A DNA stretch of 64,000 nt from Adiantum capillus-veneris (taxonomy: Eukaryota > Streptophyta > Polypodiopsida > Polypodiales > Pteridaceae): positions 81,166,278 through 81,230,277 of the forward strand of contig CM043967.1 of NCBI GenBank assembly GCA_014529385.2, given 5' to 3'. The notes beneath the pieces were generated by a model. That model saw only the letters and a program-made list of their open reading frames with translations. It had not been told where the DNA came from and ran no database searches. The translations under genes were made by a program, and so were the position numbers. Numbering within the stretch: position 1 is the stretch's first letter; every line of letters starts with the position of its first letter. Shown piece by piece: positions 10,101 through 20,354 of this stretch.

Positions 10101-11153
10101 GTGCTTGCAAATGGACCCTTTGAAAAGTGGGGCATTGATGCTATGGGTCCTCTGCCTAGGACAAAAAATGGTAAACTCTACATTCTAGTGGCTGTAGACT
10201 ATATGACTAGGTGGGTGGAAGCTCAAAGTGTGGCAAGAGTGAATGAGAGGACAGTTAGCAAGTTTGTGTACAATCACATTTGTTGCAGATTTGGCACACC
10301 TTTGGAGATTGTTTCTGATAATGGTCCAGGGTTTAGGAAGGGCTTGCTCACAGAAGTTTGTGAAGAACTTCACATTCTACATCGTCATAGCACACCATAC
10401 TACCCACAGTCAAATGGATTGGTGGAGAAGGCTAATGGTGTCATTGCAGGAATCATTAGAAAGATGGTGCAAAACAAAACAAAATTATGGGATGACTTCT
10501 TGGATGGTGCCTTGTGGGCATATCGAACCACATATAGGGAAGCCACGGAGTTCACACCATTTCACTTGGTCTATGGTCAAAAGGCTTTACAGCCAATTGA
10601 ACTAAACATTCCAACAATGCGACTTCATGGCAAATCAGCACAAGATGATCAAGAAGCATGGATGGATCGACTTCTTACCTTAGCTGAGCTTGAGTGGAAA
10701 AGAGAAGCAGCATACGAGTGCTATAAGAGGAAAGCCACACAGACAAAGGAGAAGCTTGACAAGAAACTGAAGGACAAAGGCATCAATGAAGGAGATCTTG
10801 TGCTAAGGTATGACAATCGACTCGATAATCGTTTTGATGCCAAATTTGAAACAAGATGGCAAGGGCCATACATAGTCAAGAAGGTTTTCAATTCTAGTTA
10901 CTATCAGCTTATGGACTTGAATGGTAAAGAGCACTCCAGGAAGGTAAACGGGAATCGCTTGAAGCCCTATTTGAGTCGCCTTCTACCAAAGGATCTACCA
11001 AAGATCTGTCAAAAGGCCACTGTCTCATGTAAGTATTGTTACATGAAGCATGAGTGTAACTCTAGCCAAAATTCCGAGAGGCCAAACAATGAAGATCTTG
11101 TCAAGGACTCTGAAGCACTCTCTTTGGAAAAGATGCTCTATGATGGTACATGA
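7188..11153 (+). CDS. pol: Element B Pol polyprotein: PR-RT-RH-aRH-IN
   Basis: About 1320 residues, uninterrupted. Domains in order (counted from codon 7200): retropepsin ~17-105, active site LVDGGAQICIM (D-G-G instead of D-S/T-G) and ILGRPW; reverse transcriptase ~250-430 with PKKNGKWRVCVDYRPLN, MPFGLTNAPATFQ and FIDDFCIYSS (~403); a degenerate Ty3 RNase H lacking its first D (FFVSSSVG); a second, archaeal-type RNase H ~690-820 with FFDGAF, NNEAEY, KGDALL and NEDADLLA; integrase H2C2 (HEEACGGHF...CKSCHNC, ~909-948) and DDE core (D ~997, D ~1038, E ~1073); a GPY/F-like C-terminus (RWQGPYIVKKVF). No chromodomain. There is no ATG at the start (the first codons after the TAG are D-I-T-P-V), so expression must come from readthrough or from a Gag-Pol fusion. 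All catalytic residues of RT, aRH and IN are present. Confidence 0.95.
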   Translation, partial: DITPVLDCYIKGKFVRKGLVDGGAQICIMTEGLMQRLGMHIHETPEIKVKMANNSKARCVGICKNVFVEAFGIKKAVDFYVMSTKGNGYPFILGRPWLMKMRALQDWESGKLICRNDNHKKVVFDMKEQRQEDLHEESSQSETEEGWTDSTSEEESSGSITAEESSIEVMGVRFKPSNQETSCQGLEEVGPQENQKVEDEGMLEGMFSRTLTKDEREEFKCVLRKFPRLFAKDYTDVRGVDVVQHKIELKPEATPKAQKLRRLGVIKEQALLKEVRKLLAASFIYPVENSEWVSPVVVTPKKNGKWRVCVDYRPLNEATKRDHFPLPFQDEILNEVAGHEKYTVCDGYSGYFQIGIALEDQLKTTFITPWGCYDFRVMPFGLTNAPATFQRFMNMVFQAFFGKSIRVFIDDFCIYSSKSLHLQRVEEGLKKLYDMGGQLNPDKCHIAEDEVILLGHKVSYKGIEADPSKAKALIELPSPKNLKEVISFIQKVKYMSRFIHLASELLHPLQKLTQQVEFAWSDELEEYFCNIKVILSELPTLMPPCWEYTFFVSSSVGRETIGAVLLQQDPHSTRMRPIYFASRVMNALERDYTEAELMMLSLMFAVRKFRSYLLPKPFVILTAENLFPWVSSQMNLSTRISKWIMELQEFQYSFKVEDSVRAQLAGILTYRVHEKEIKVPEVKTLPLPPPKSIPNAFTLFFDGAFRRTIGKAGGGLVLLNPSGEVVMKEKFNLPSSASNNEAEYDTLIHGLKMCIGQGIQRLMVKGDALLIVKQILGICACKNESLRTKVHAIRRLFNQFEEVQLYHIPRKQNEDADLLAEQVVTCVEKEVQVIMVAATVKQPRYQGLESLTPIISYILEGEFPQDFTKAQKRRLMKKASAYLFLEGSLYQRGRDQVCRRVPTIAEIPAILKGLHEEACGGHFAQELTVKKILLAGYVWPSLHVDVQHWCKSCHNCQVNGNRRLVYGPRQIVLANGPFEKWGIDAMGPLPRTKNGKLYILVAVDYMTRWVEAQSVARVNERTVSKFVYNHICCRFGTPLEIVSDNGPGFRKGLLTEVCEELHILHRHSTPYYPQSNGLVEKANGVIAGIIRKMVQNKTKLWDDFLDGALWAYRTTYREATEFTPFHLVYGQKALQPIELNIPTMRLHGKSAQDDQEAWMDRLLTLAELEWKREAAYECYKRKATQTKEKLDKKLKDKGINEGDLVLRYDNRLDNRFDAKFETRWQGPYIVKKVFNSSYYQLMDLNGKEHSRKVNGNRLKPYLSRLLPKDLPKICQKATVSCKYCYMKHECNSSQNSERPNNEDLVKDSEALSLEKMLYDGT

Positions 11154-11167
11154 ATATACCATCATCC

Positions 11168-11181
11168 AGGGGGAGGGCTAA
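11168..11181 (+). other. Polypurine tract of element B
   Basis: AGGGGGAGGGCTAA, fifteen bases after the pol stop and abutting the 3' LTR. Site of plus-strand priming. Confidence 0.85.
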
Positions 11182-13549
11182 TGATAGCCGTTTTTCGGCT
11201 CTTTGTAATTGCCACAGTGAGTTACCTCACCCTACCAAAATCACCCAAACACTGTGGCTATCCCTACCATTTCACTGTACATAGGCGTGCGTGAGTCACG
11301 GGACTTTTTCCATATCTTCTTAAAAAACCCTCAATTAGCTAGTCATTGGGCTAGTTGAGCCAAAAAAATAAAAAATATAAGTATATTATGGCCCATGCGT
11401 ATGTAAATATTTCTTTGTATATAGGGCCTAAATAAAATATTTTTTCATAATTATTTTGGTATTTATTTAAATATTTCTACCTAGGTGTGTGTTATTTATG
11501 CTCTGTACATTGCCTCACCATTACCACAATTTTTCTTACCATTTTTCATACTCTTTATTCCATATAGAAATATTTTCATGTAAGCTTCTCTTATATTTGG
11601 TGTAACTCCACCCCAACAAAAATCCAAAAAAACTAGTTTTATTTATGTGTATATTTTTTCACTATTGTGATTTTTCCCTTCCTACATCTATTTTATTTTT
11701 TTCTAAAAAAATTAGAACACCAAAAATATTTATCTTTTATGGTAGCCTCATAATGAGAGAGATTTCTTTTGACCCCTTTATATTTTTTCCACTTATATTA
11801 TTTATATTTGACATGTACATATTTTTTAGACCCCTCAATATTTGATTTTCTTAGTTGTACTATTCATTTATATCCTAATCTCAACAATATCTTCAATTAT
11901 AGACCTACCAAATAAGGTCAAGGGTAGGTGGCATGCATACATGCACTATGGAGGGCTCACTCTTGGAGGTATTCAAAAGAATCATCCAAAGAAGGACCCC
12001 ACAAGGACCTTGTGCAGTGGAAAAAAACGGTCGGTTTTGCTGAATTTTTAAAGTTCACTTGCTCTCCGAATTTGAAAAGGTGATACAAACAAAAGTTGTA
12101 GCTCGTGGGCTGAACTTTTGCCTCAAATTTTTTCATATTTTTTTGAGCTACGAGCTGTGAGCTATGATTTTATTAGTGGACCCCAATTTTCCCATGTTAT
12201 GCAGCCACACTCTCTCTTCCACTTTATCATTTTCCTCTTTCACACACACACTTCTCCACTCATCATCCCCACCTCTCTCACCACTCCTCTCTGCACCCTA
12301 CTCACCTTCTCCTCAACCTTGAAGAATAAGAGAAACCATGGTGAACTCATACCTCCCACACACAATTCCATTCCAAAATTGACCACCTAGTCTCATTTTT
12401 CCTCCTCCAATTTACCCATATCTATAAAAAAAAACCACAAAATTCAGCCTCTTCTCTTAAAAGACAGCATCATGGTGGTTGATTACTCAGCTTCAATTAC
12501 CTTGTCTCTCAAGGCAGGCCAAGAGTGGAGAAAAAATGTACCGTCAAAGCTAGTGGACCGTCAACAAGCGTCAAAATTGGCCCTACTCAAGACACTTGGA
12601 GCATCAACCTTGTAAGAAATCCACCTTTTCTTACCTCTTAAGAGTTTTTCTTCCTTATTTGTATCCTACATGGATACTCCCATTGTAAATATCCAATTCC
12701 ATTTGTAAATTAATACTAACTCTACTAACACTAACCCACTATGAAAAGTCCTATCACCTCCATTTCTCTCCTCTCTCTTTCCCCACCAACTTCTTGATAA
12801 TTCCAAGCAAAAGAAATTAGATAAATTGCTGAAAATCTAACCCAACCATGGTTAGAGGAGTAACCCTAGCCTTCAAAATTGCTATAAAAGGAGGGTGTAG
12901 CTAGCACAAAAGGGGGAGCCATAAGCAAGAGCACTATGCTATAGCTTGAGAAGCCAAGCTCAACCTCTCTACAAGGAGCTCTTGAGTGGAAGCTCATTGT
13001 CTTATGCATGTGCATGTGTTGTAATAGGGGATTAGCAAGGGAACTCTATGCCATTTGTAAGAGAGAGAGTGTTCATTCAATTGAGAGTAGGAAATCTATC
13101 ATTTCTCCTACTAGTGTAAGCCCAACATTTGCTGAATCAAGGAGGGTGGATTTGGACTAAGCTTGGATACTTTGTCTCCCTTCCAACGTGAAGTAATGGA
13201 CAACAATGATGCGTAAGTGTCTTGGTGTTTTTTGTTAAGTTCTTGATAGCTTGTCTCTGGTGTTGTCATCAATCTAGCCATAAATCCCACATATTGTAAG
13301 AGGGCGACAGAGTGGAGAGGACTCCCCTGGCCTTAAGACAGTGATTGGGGTGGCTTTTCTTGTGATGTGTTGTGGTGAAATTTACGCAAGCTATGTTGAA
13401 AAAATACTAATCTCACTTTGATTTGTCATGACAGATTTGTAAGAAGGTATTAATGCAACAAGCACCCCCTCCCCCTTTCTCTCTCTTTCTTAAATATATA
13501 GTTGTGTTTGCTTGATCATTGCCGATACGTTTTCAAAGCAGCCCGAGCA

Positions 13550-13605
<56 letters not shown>

Positions 13606-13777
13606 GCATCCTAGTTCGCATCCAAAACTAGGTGGTGCCCCAATTTTGTGTAGGGTTAGGTTGCGGGTTTGTGTGTGTGTTTGTTGTTTTTTCCAACCCC
13701 AACCCAATTGAGCAGCATGGGAGCCTAGAAGAGTGCTTGGAGGCCACTCTTCTTGTTGCCCGCCCCAGACCGCTTCA
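11182..13777 (+). repeat. Element B 3' LTR (2596 bp)
   Basis: Near-identical copy of 2680-5262, with TATAAAA at 12883-12889 and (TC)n at 13553-13603. It ends CGCTTCA and is followed by ATGT, the target duplication. Confidence 0.95.
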
Positions 13778-14547
13778 ATGTATTGTGCATGAGTCCTATA
13801 TGCTGGAGGTGAAATAGGTCCAACATAATCAATCCCCTATTTTGCAAAGGCTCTTGCTTCCATCATTGGTCTAAGCGGCATATTATCTCTTTTCAGTGGT
13901 ACTTTTGTCCGTTGACAATCATCACATCGTTTTACGTATTGCTCAGCGTCCATGTGTAATGTCAGCCACCATATTCTTGCAGCTAAGACAATTTTTGTTG
14001 TCTTATCTCCTGAGAAATGGCCTCCACCAACTCCTCCATGAGCTTGCTCTAGGATTATCACATACTTTGACTCTAATGCACACATCCTAAGCTGGTTGTC
14101 CTTTCCTCTCTTATAGAGTTGATTTCCTATTAAAGCGTAATCTCGCGCTTCTGTATGTACAGCTCTCTGACGCGCTTTTGAGATTCCCTCTGGAAAAGTT
14201 CTGTTTATGAGATATTCAACAATATAATGACTCCATTCAGGAGCAATCATTATCTGATACAATGTTGAATACTCACTGGGTGGTTTTGACGAACATGTAA
14301 TACATACCGTGACATATTCATGTATCCTCTCTTTCATTCCTGGCCAGTAGACTCCCAATTGTAACAGATTCATGTACGTGTTTCTTCTTGAACAATGGAA
14401 TGCACATTCGTGAACATGTGCTTCTCGCAGATATATGTTATATTCTTCAGGATTGATGCATAACCTTAGAATGTTATCGGTTCCTAAGTGATATAACCTT
14501 CCTGCAATTAGCTGAAGATTTTTGGATTGTTGAACAATAACTTGTTT
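13778..14547 (-). pseudogene. Element A integrase N-terminal region with two tandem H2C2 modules
   Basis: Minus strand, same frame as RT-RH and integrase core. Module 1 (about 14290-14420): H-x6-H-x30-C-x2-C, motifs HVHECAFH and CITC. Module 2 (about 13915-14040): the same H-x6-H-x30-C-x2-C spacing, motifs HGGVGGGH and CDDC. They are 126 residues apart, and each is preceded by a similar lead-in (GRLYHLGTDNILRLC and NQLYKRGKDNQLRMC). An H2C2 domain normally occurs once, helping integrase multimerise and bind LTR ends. Upstream the block is joined to RT-RH through one TAG (14548-14550); downstream a TAG at 13837-13839 falls where a tryptophan is expected before GIDYVGPI. Integrase then continues at 2679 after removal of B. 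Confidence 0.88.
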
Positions 14548-15850
14548 CTAGTTGTATTCTTCTCGATCAAACTCTCCTCCATAGGTTAATAGATTAACAA
14601 CATCCTGAGACCACTTTGGTATCATCTCTATGTTGAATAAGTACGCATCCGGCATGTCGTCATCTACACCTATAGGGTCTTCTCCATTCGTCAACCTTGA
14701 AAGGTGATTAGCTCTGAGATGTGTCTTTCCTTTCTTTACTACTACCGTGAAGTCGAATTCTAATAAGATGATGAACCATCTTACTGTCCGTCCCGTATTG
14801 CATGGTTTGTTCACTAGGTAGAGCAAGGCTTGATGATCTGTGAAAAACACAAACTTATTGGCTAGAAGGTAATGCCGAAATTTCTTCACAGCATAAATCA
14901 TTCCTAATCCCTCTCGCTCCGTTGTTGTGTAATTCCTCTCAGCATTGTTGAGCTGTCGACTAGCATAATAGATTGGAAAATCCATGTTTCCTTCTTTTGG
15001 CTGAGCCAGGATGCATCCTATTGCATATGCCGAAGCATCTATATGCACATGGAATATCTTCTCCCAATCTGGTGATTTCACGACTGAAGCAGTGATGAGT
15101 GCCTCTTTCAGTTTCTTGAAAGATTCCTCACACTCCTCTGTCCATTTGTAATTCCCTATTAGCCTGTAAAGTGGTTGGCCTATTATAGCGTACATGTAAA
15201 TGAATCGTCTATAATATCCACAATGTCCCATAAAGATCTGCACTTGCTTCGCGTTGGCTGGTCTAGGCATATCTACTATTACTTTTATCTTTTCCATATC
15301 CGGAGATATTCCGTTATGTGAGACAATATGTCCTAGAATTCTTCCTTGTCGTACCATAAACACACACTTCTCAGGATTAAGACAAATGCGATATGTCCTA
15401 CATTTCTCGAATACCTTTTTTAGGTGTTCTAGATGTTCATCTCTCAGAAGAGAGTGTACACACAAATCATCCATGTATATTTCTAGAAACATCCTCAAGT
15501 ACTCTTTGAAAGCATGAGTCATCGGCCTTTGGAATGTTGCCAGAGCATTAGTTAAACCAAACGGCATAACTCGATACGCATAAATTTCCCACTTCGTTGC
15601 AAAAGCTATTTTGTGTTGATCCTCTGGCGCAATGGCAAGCTGATTCTATCCTGAAAATTTTCCCCGATACACATTCTAGAACATGATCAGTTATCGACAA
15701 GGGATAATTGTCCTTGATTGTCGCAGCATTTACTTTCTTTAGATTGACACACACTCGGAGTTTCCCGTTTTTTTTAGGCACTACCACAATCGGAGATACC
15801 TAGTCCGTGTGTTCAATCTCATATATGAATTCAACTTCCATTAGCTTGTC
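14548..15850 (-). pseudogene. Element A reverse transcriptase and RNase H
   Basis: Reading leftwards: PKKNGKLRVCVNLKKVN near 15770, YPLSITDHVLECVSGK, a stop replacing Y in the FSGY motif near 15652, MPFGLTNALATFQ at 15567, the YMDD active site in EIYMDDLCVHS near 15480, GHIVSHNG, then RNase H with HIDASAYAIGC, PIYYASRQLNNAERNY, TTTERE and TDHQALLYL. Only one RNase H is present, unlike B, C and D. The 1-nt shift between 15548 and 15787 and the stops make it non-functional. It ends at the in-frame TAG 14548-14550 before the zinc-binding region. Confidence 0.9.
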
Positions 15851-17016
15851 TATTTCCTCTTTGATTTGCTTAGCAAACGTGTCATTATACGTGTACGTCT
15901 CTGTCTGCTAGACTTAGCGTCTTGTTTCAAAGGAATTGTATGTTGGCATATTGATGGATCGACTCCTTTCAAATACTTGTACGACCATGCAAACACATCC
16001 CTGTATTCTCTGAGAAGACTTAAAAGTCTCTCTTCTTCTTCCGGAGACAAATCTGTAGCTATGTACACCGGTCTAGGTTCCTCTCCTGGAGCTGCTAAAT
16101 CAATCTTTTTAGCATCCTCCGGTCCATCGTAGGATTCGTTCTCCTTTTTTTCTCTGATGGGCTGGGTTAATATCACCTTCCTATCCTCTATCGTAAATTT
16201 CCTGTAGTGAGAGGGAACACCCATGTTTCCTTTGACATTGGCATTTTTGTCCTCACCACTTTTGATTTCAGTCGTCCAAACTTCTTTCAGAGTTTTCTTT
16301 AACTCTCTGTACTTGTTTCGGTGTTCTAATTTGGACTCTTTGTTTTCTTTGTTTCTAATGTTCTTTTTCGCAGTATCTATTTTGGTTATCGTTCCACTGG
16401 GTTGAACTCGATTTCTTGAGCTTTGTTTGTCTTTCCGTGAGCTCGTCTCCACATTTCCTCTCATTCTTTCGAAAATCTTATCCTTGGCACAATCTTCCGC
16501 CTTTACTAGCATTAGGAATTGGTTTTTCCCTCTTATCCTAGGCATCGGAGTGTTTCTAACTCCTTTCGTTTTTCTTTCTCTGTAGCATTTCTGGCGTTTT
16601 TCAGTCTGATTTGGGAAGTCGTAGAATCTGACATCCTTTATGGTTTCCTCGTTCTCGCTTGAGTTGTCTGTTGACTCGTTGTCAGCTTCATTTCCCCATT
16701 TTGGATGATCAAGAATGTCGTGAAACATCTCCTCTTCATCTCTGTTGTCTAGTGTATCAATCTTTTCAGTCTCCTTTTCGAGTACAACTCTCATCATGAA
16801 GTACGGAACCACATCATATCCATCTTTATCATAGAACTTCGTTGTGGGACCATCTTGAATTGCACAAACATCTAGGGTTGCTAGAATGTGTGTCCATTCT
16901 AATGGTTCAAGTGCATCCTCTGGAAAGGGTTCACCTATGTAATTTTCGTCTTCAATCGCCCTTTCTAAAACACATTCTTCCCACTTTAGACTTCCACAGT
17001 TCGAAGCTCCACACAT
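15850..17016 (-). pseudogene. Element A spacer between protease and RT
   Basis: 388 residues, highly charged (many E, K and D), without a recognised domain until the C-terminus, where LSPEEEERLLSLLREYRDVFAWSY and GVDPSICQHTIPL mark the usual pre-RT segment of Ty3 polymerases. It is in the same frame as the protease and separated from it by an in-frame TAG (17017-17019). It ends with a TAG at 15850-15852, after which RT continues in other frames. Confidence 0.75.
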
Positions 17017-17652
17017 CTATAGCTCTTTGGGTTTGCCTAACCAAGTTGGAAACTCTGATCTTGCCAAAGTAGCTGAATCAAACTCTTCAACTGGCGTTTG
17101 GTTCACATCCTTATAGCTATGGTCTTTTAGGTTCACACGAGTAGTGGTTTCCATATGTCTCAAGTATATGTGGTCGTAACCCCAATCATGGACCATTTTC
17201 AACTGTCTCATGAAAGGTCTTCCAAGTATAATATCATAGTTATTCTCCTTGCCAAAGTTGACAATAGCAAAAGCATGCTCGTATTCAATTCCGCAAGAAG
17301 TCACTACAACTTTCTCTAATAGTCCCAAAGGTCTCTCCATATGTCCGTCCGCTAGTTGGAGTTTCAACCTCATTTTTCTTATCGCTGGTTTTCCCCATTT
17401 TTTCCAGATTTCTTTCGTAGCAATGGCTACTCCAGCCCTGCTGTCAAGTATTGCCATCGTGTTAACTCCGTGGAATTCAATTGGTAAGGTTGTATTCCCC
17501 TCTTCGCCTTCGCAATACTCTCCGACCTTGTTCAAAGGTACACGCTTAGCGTTTTTTTGTGGCGTACTCAACTCTCGTATGCCCTCTTGCAATTTTGCAG
17601 TTGGGTCTTTTATCCTGAATTTCTCCAAGCATTTTCCTACAATTGCCCACAT
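17017..17652 (-). pseudogene. Element A retropepsin-like protease (first copy)
   Basis: Aspartic protease domain in the usual place before RT: TMAILDSRAGVAIATKEIW contains the active-site region, but the D-S-G triad is broken by an R (D-S-R-A-G). LQLADGHMERP, the flap region, and DIILGRPF follow. The role would be maturation of the Gag-Pol polyprotein. A TGA at 17659-17661 separates it from the zinc-knuckle ORF upstream in the same frame, and a TAG at 17017 ends it. Compare the second protease-like domain at the far end of A's pol. Confidence 0.85.
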
Positions 17653-17658
17653 GTTTGG

Positions 17659-19173
17659 TCATAGTCTCAAAAGCTCAGCTAGGGTGATAGTGCATGTCAT
17701 TGGTGTTGACAAAATCTCTATCAATCCTTGCAAGTCTATAACTTTTTCTGAAGAGATTCCTCGTGAGGGAAGTGCTCTAATCTCAGATTTTGCTTCATAT
17801 TCTCCTAAGTATGAAGGTAAGGTTTTCAACGAATGAGGTTTACTCTCTACTATTCTAACAGAGCCTCCATCTCCCCAGTAAGAATGCAGATCTAAGTCCA
17901 CTTGAGATCTTGCCTCAAATTCCTCTATGGGAGGATTCCTGACGTCCTTTTTCCCATTAGTCTGATTAGCTTGATAACTCAGCTCGTTTGCAAAGTTTGC
18001 CTCTCTCACTTGTTTCCAAAACTCATTGTAATCCTCATCTCTTCCGTAAGACCTCTGTATCATAGGATGAAAACTCTCTATTTCTTGATCTGTGGTGTTC
18101 ATCACCATATGTTCATCCCCGTGCTTTTTTTTAGGCTTTTGTGCACTATTAGGCTTTTCAACTACTCGTGAGAGGATAGTTTCTTGATGAATTGGGTTTT
18201 CCGCTCCACAATTCATTGGTTCTCTAGGTGGTTCTAACAAGGCTTGTGCAGTCTCGATCATTTTCTGACACATTTCGAGTCTCTGCTTTTCCAATTCCTC
18301 GTTTGGATAAGTCAACCACTGTTGTTCTTGTGTTTGGTTGTTCTTTAATCTCGCTTCATAAGCTCTCATCAGTGCATCCAATGGTTCGTGTACTTTGTGG
18401 ACTAACACTGATCCCCCTGAGCTTACACTCGTTGTCTCTTTGACGCTCTTCAGTTTCGACTTTTCTGAGTCCATTTCCCGTATTCCGTTTTGACTCTCAA
18501 GTTTCTCTAATCTGTCTTTTGTTTGTTTTAATTCCTCAGCTAGAATCGCGTCTTGCTGTTCTTTTTTCAGCTTCATGCGGGCTTTCCTAGCTTTCCATGT
18601 GTTTCTATGGATTCGTCGTCCTTGACTTGCCAATTCCGTCGCTGACTTTCCCTTCTCAGGTTCTCTAGGGGTTTTCTTCGCTTGAGCTCTAGTCACAACT
18701 TGTGTTGGTATCTTGGTTTCATTTTCAGACCCACTGCTAGTAGGAATCGACTCTAGCATGTTCAATGTCGTCTTTTGCACTTTGTTGGGATTCTTAGAAC
18801 GATCCTCAATGAAGTGAGTGACACCACACTCTGTGCAATATGCATTTATTCTAATGATCTCTGTGTGTGGACAAACATTCATCAAATAGTCACCTCCATA
18901 CTTATAACAGGGTCCCAATGCAGGTCTTGGTGTCCCTTGATTTTCTCTTTGTGGGTAGGCTGGTCTTTGGCTTGACAACCCCCCAGGAGCTATGAACATA
19001 AGTGTTCTTGCGTCCAAGTTATACCTCTCTTCATTTGAGGCATGTGCGGTTGTTGGTGGTTCAACATTTCCTATCATGCTCCAAGGTTCTGGTTGTTTTG
19101 GTTCTTCAGGTGGATAATACACAGTAGGAGCCATGGGTTCACTAGAATCTTCGTAATAAGTCTGAACAGGCAC
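17659..19173 (-). pseudogene. Element A Gag-like region with zinc knuckles and coiled coil
   Basis: 504-codon frame, minus strand. Residues ~89-102 hold a decayed knuckle (CYKYGGDYLMNVCPH, second C changed to Y), residues ~112-124 a second one (YCTECGVTHFIED, last C changed). Residues ~195-235 form a charged predicted coiled coil (KLKKEQQDAILAEELKQTKD). The remainder is hydrophilic. I find no capsid-type motif of the W-x-x-F/L...L-x-x-x-F kind anywhere in A's 5' coding region. The frame has no natural ATG at its start (GTG), and is joined to 19197-19544 by a frameshift. Confidence 0.65.
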
Positions 19174-19196
19174 TAAAGCTCGTTCTTCCTGATTCT

Positions 19197-19544
19197 CTAG
19201 GGGGGTGCATATCTAATACCCACTGGTCTCACTCCTGGTAAGGGTGGTTGTTGCCCCAATACCGGCTGTGGCCTTTCTACCCCCATAGGTCCTGGTACGT
19301 TTTCCGTTGGGTATCGAGGTACTGGATGTACCTGAGGTGGTGCTATTTGAGCTGGAGGTGCATACTGACGCTCCTTTACATAACCCTTGTTGTAATAGCA
19401 CTCTTCTGTTGAATGATTCGTCCATTTTTGTTCAATTGCACACCATTTCGTTCGTTTTGGCATTGGTTTAGGGTATGGTGCTAATCTCCTTATAGCATCT
19501 TCTATCATTTGTTCCATGTTCGGCACTGTTGTGGTTCCTCGCAT
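19197..19544 (-). pseudogene. Element A Gag-like region, middle part
   Basis: 115 codons: a zinc-knuckle-like segment (KWCAIEQKWTNHSTEECYY, residues ~33-51) followed by a proline-rich tail (APPAQIAPPQVHPVPRYP). It overlaps the preceding frame by 40 bases and needs a frameshift on each side, so it is a piece of a longer decayed Gag, not a gene of its own. Confidence 0.6.
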
Positions 19545-20176
19545 CTATAATAGAGATCTTCCTCTCCATTATTATACTTGTATAACCCCACATAGACGTT
19601 GTCTGTGTTGATTCTCAAAGTTTCGTTTTCTCGTCTTAATCTAGCATTAGGGAAGCTCATTGTTGGTGCTTTTTCTTCGGGTTCTTCATCTACTTTGGCT
19701 TTCGTGCCCATCAATCCCCACTTGTCCACAATGTTAGGATTCAGGACTACCAAGTACATGATACCTTCATCATCTAGGTACCTATCTGCGCTATAGCTCA
19801 CAGGCACTAAGTCCTTGAACTCACTTGGTCTATCTTGTATCTTCACACAGTAGCAGCCCATACCATCTTTGTAGATCTTGGCACCTTGCTTGTTGTCATA
19901 TTGATACTTGATGAACAATAGCTTCATTGCGGCTGAAGGGTTTGATGGTCCTGCTGCCATGTTTTCTCTTTCGTTTAAGTTCAAGTATCCTAAGTGTTCA
20001 GTGAAAATCTCGTAAGATCTCTCTGAAGAAGTATCGGAAATACTTCCTTCAAGGATCGGCTCTAATGGTCGCACTACACTTTGGTTTACACACTCCTCGG
20101 TTGATATAACACTCGCTTGTTCTCTTTGCCTCGGTTGGTTATTCTGGAGATATCTACCGGATCTCAAATTCATCAA
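19505..20176 (-). pseudogene. Element A N-terminal ORF, unrecognised domain
   Basis: 223 codons starting at ATG 20176. After a basic start (MMNLRSGRYLQ) and an acidic linker, a folded-looking domain runs about residues 80-200 (KLLFIKYQYDNKQGAKIY, YCVKIQDRPSEF, PVSYSADRYLDDEG, MYLVVLNPNIVDKWGL). I do not recognise it. It occupies the place where Gag matrix/capsid would be. It may be a very divergent capsid or an extra domain. Confidence 0.55.
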
Positions 20177-20354
20177 TCCCCCTAGAGGAATCTAACTTTT
20201 CAGTCTCGACAGTTTGTTTTATCCCCGTTTCGGTGATCAAAAGTGATCCAAACTGAATGATACTTGGTCAAATGGTTTGTTTTGTCAATTGAAAGACTTT
20301 TGTGATTTCAAGTGAAAATTCTGTATCAGATTTTCTCAAAAAGACATTATACGC
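20177..20354 (-). other. Element A leader, piece adjoining the ATG, with palindrome half-site
   Basis: Untranslated leader of A. Its last bases, AGACATTATACGC at 20342-20354, are the left half of the palindrome into which C inserted; the right half resumes at 45733. The last four bases, ACGC, are C's target duplication. Confidence 0.7.

Larger units (their letters stand above)
2680..13777 (+). mobile_element. Ty3/gypsy (Tat-type) LTR retrotransposon B, full length and young
   Basis: Complete 11.1-kb element: LTR (2680-5262), primer site, twin leader ORFs, gag, pol, polypurine tract, LTR (11182-13777). It is flanked by 4-bp ATGT (2676-2679 and 13778-13781). By eye the LTRs differ at only about six bases plus a 12-bp insertion near 11535, a 1-bp indel and microsatellite length, so insertion is recent. 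Pol is uninterrupted with all catalytic motifs. The blemishes are a TAG between gag and pol and a 1-nt frameshift in the second leader ORF. The order PR-RT-RH-second RH-IN with no chromodomain indicates the Tat side of the Tat/Athila group. Confidence 0.95.

Noticed and set aside
7200-11153. GTG at 7200 as the true start of B pol
   Set aside because: The frame is open upstream to the TAG at 7185 and D reads straight through; the GTG is just the first non-standard start codon after the stop.
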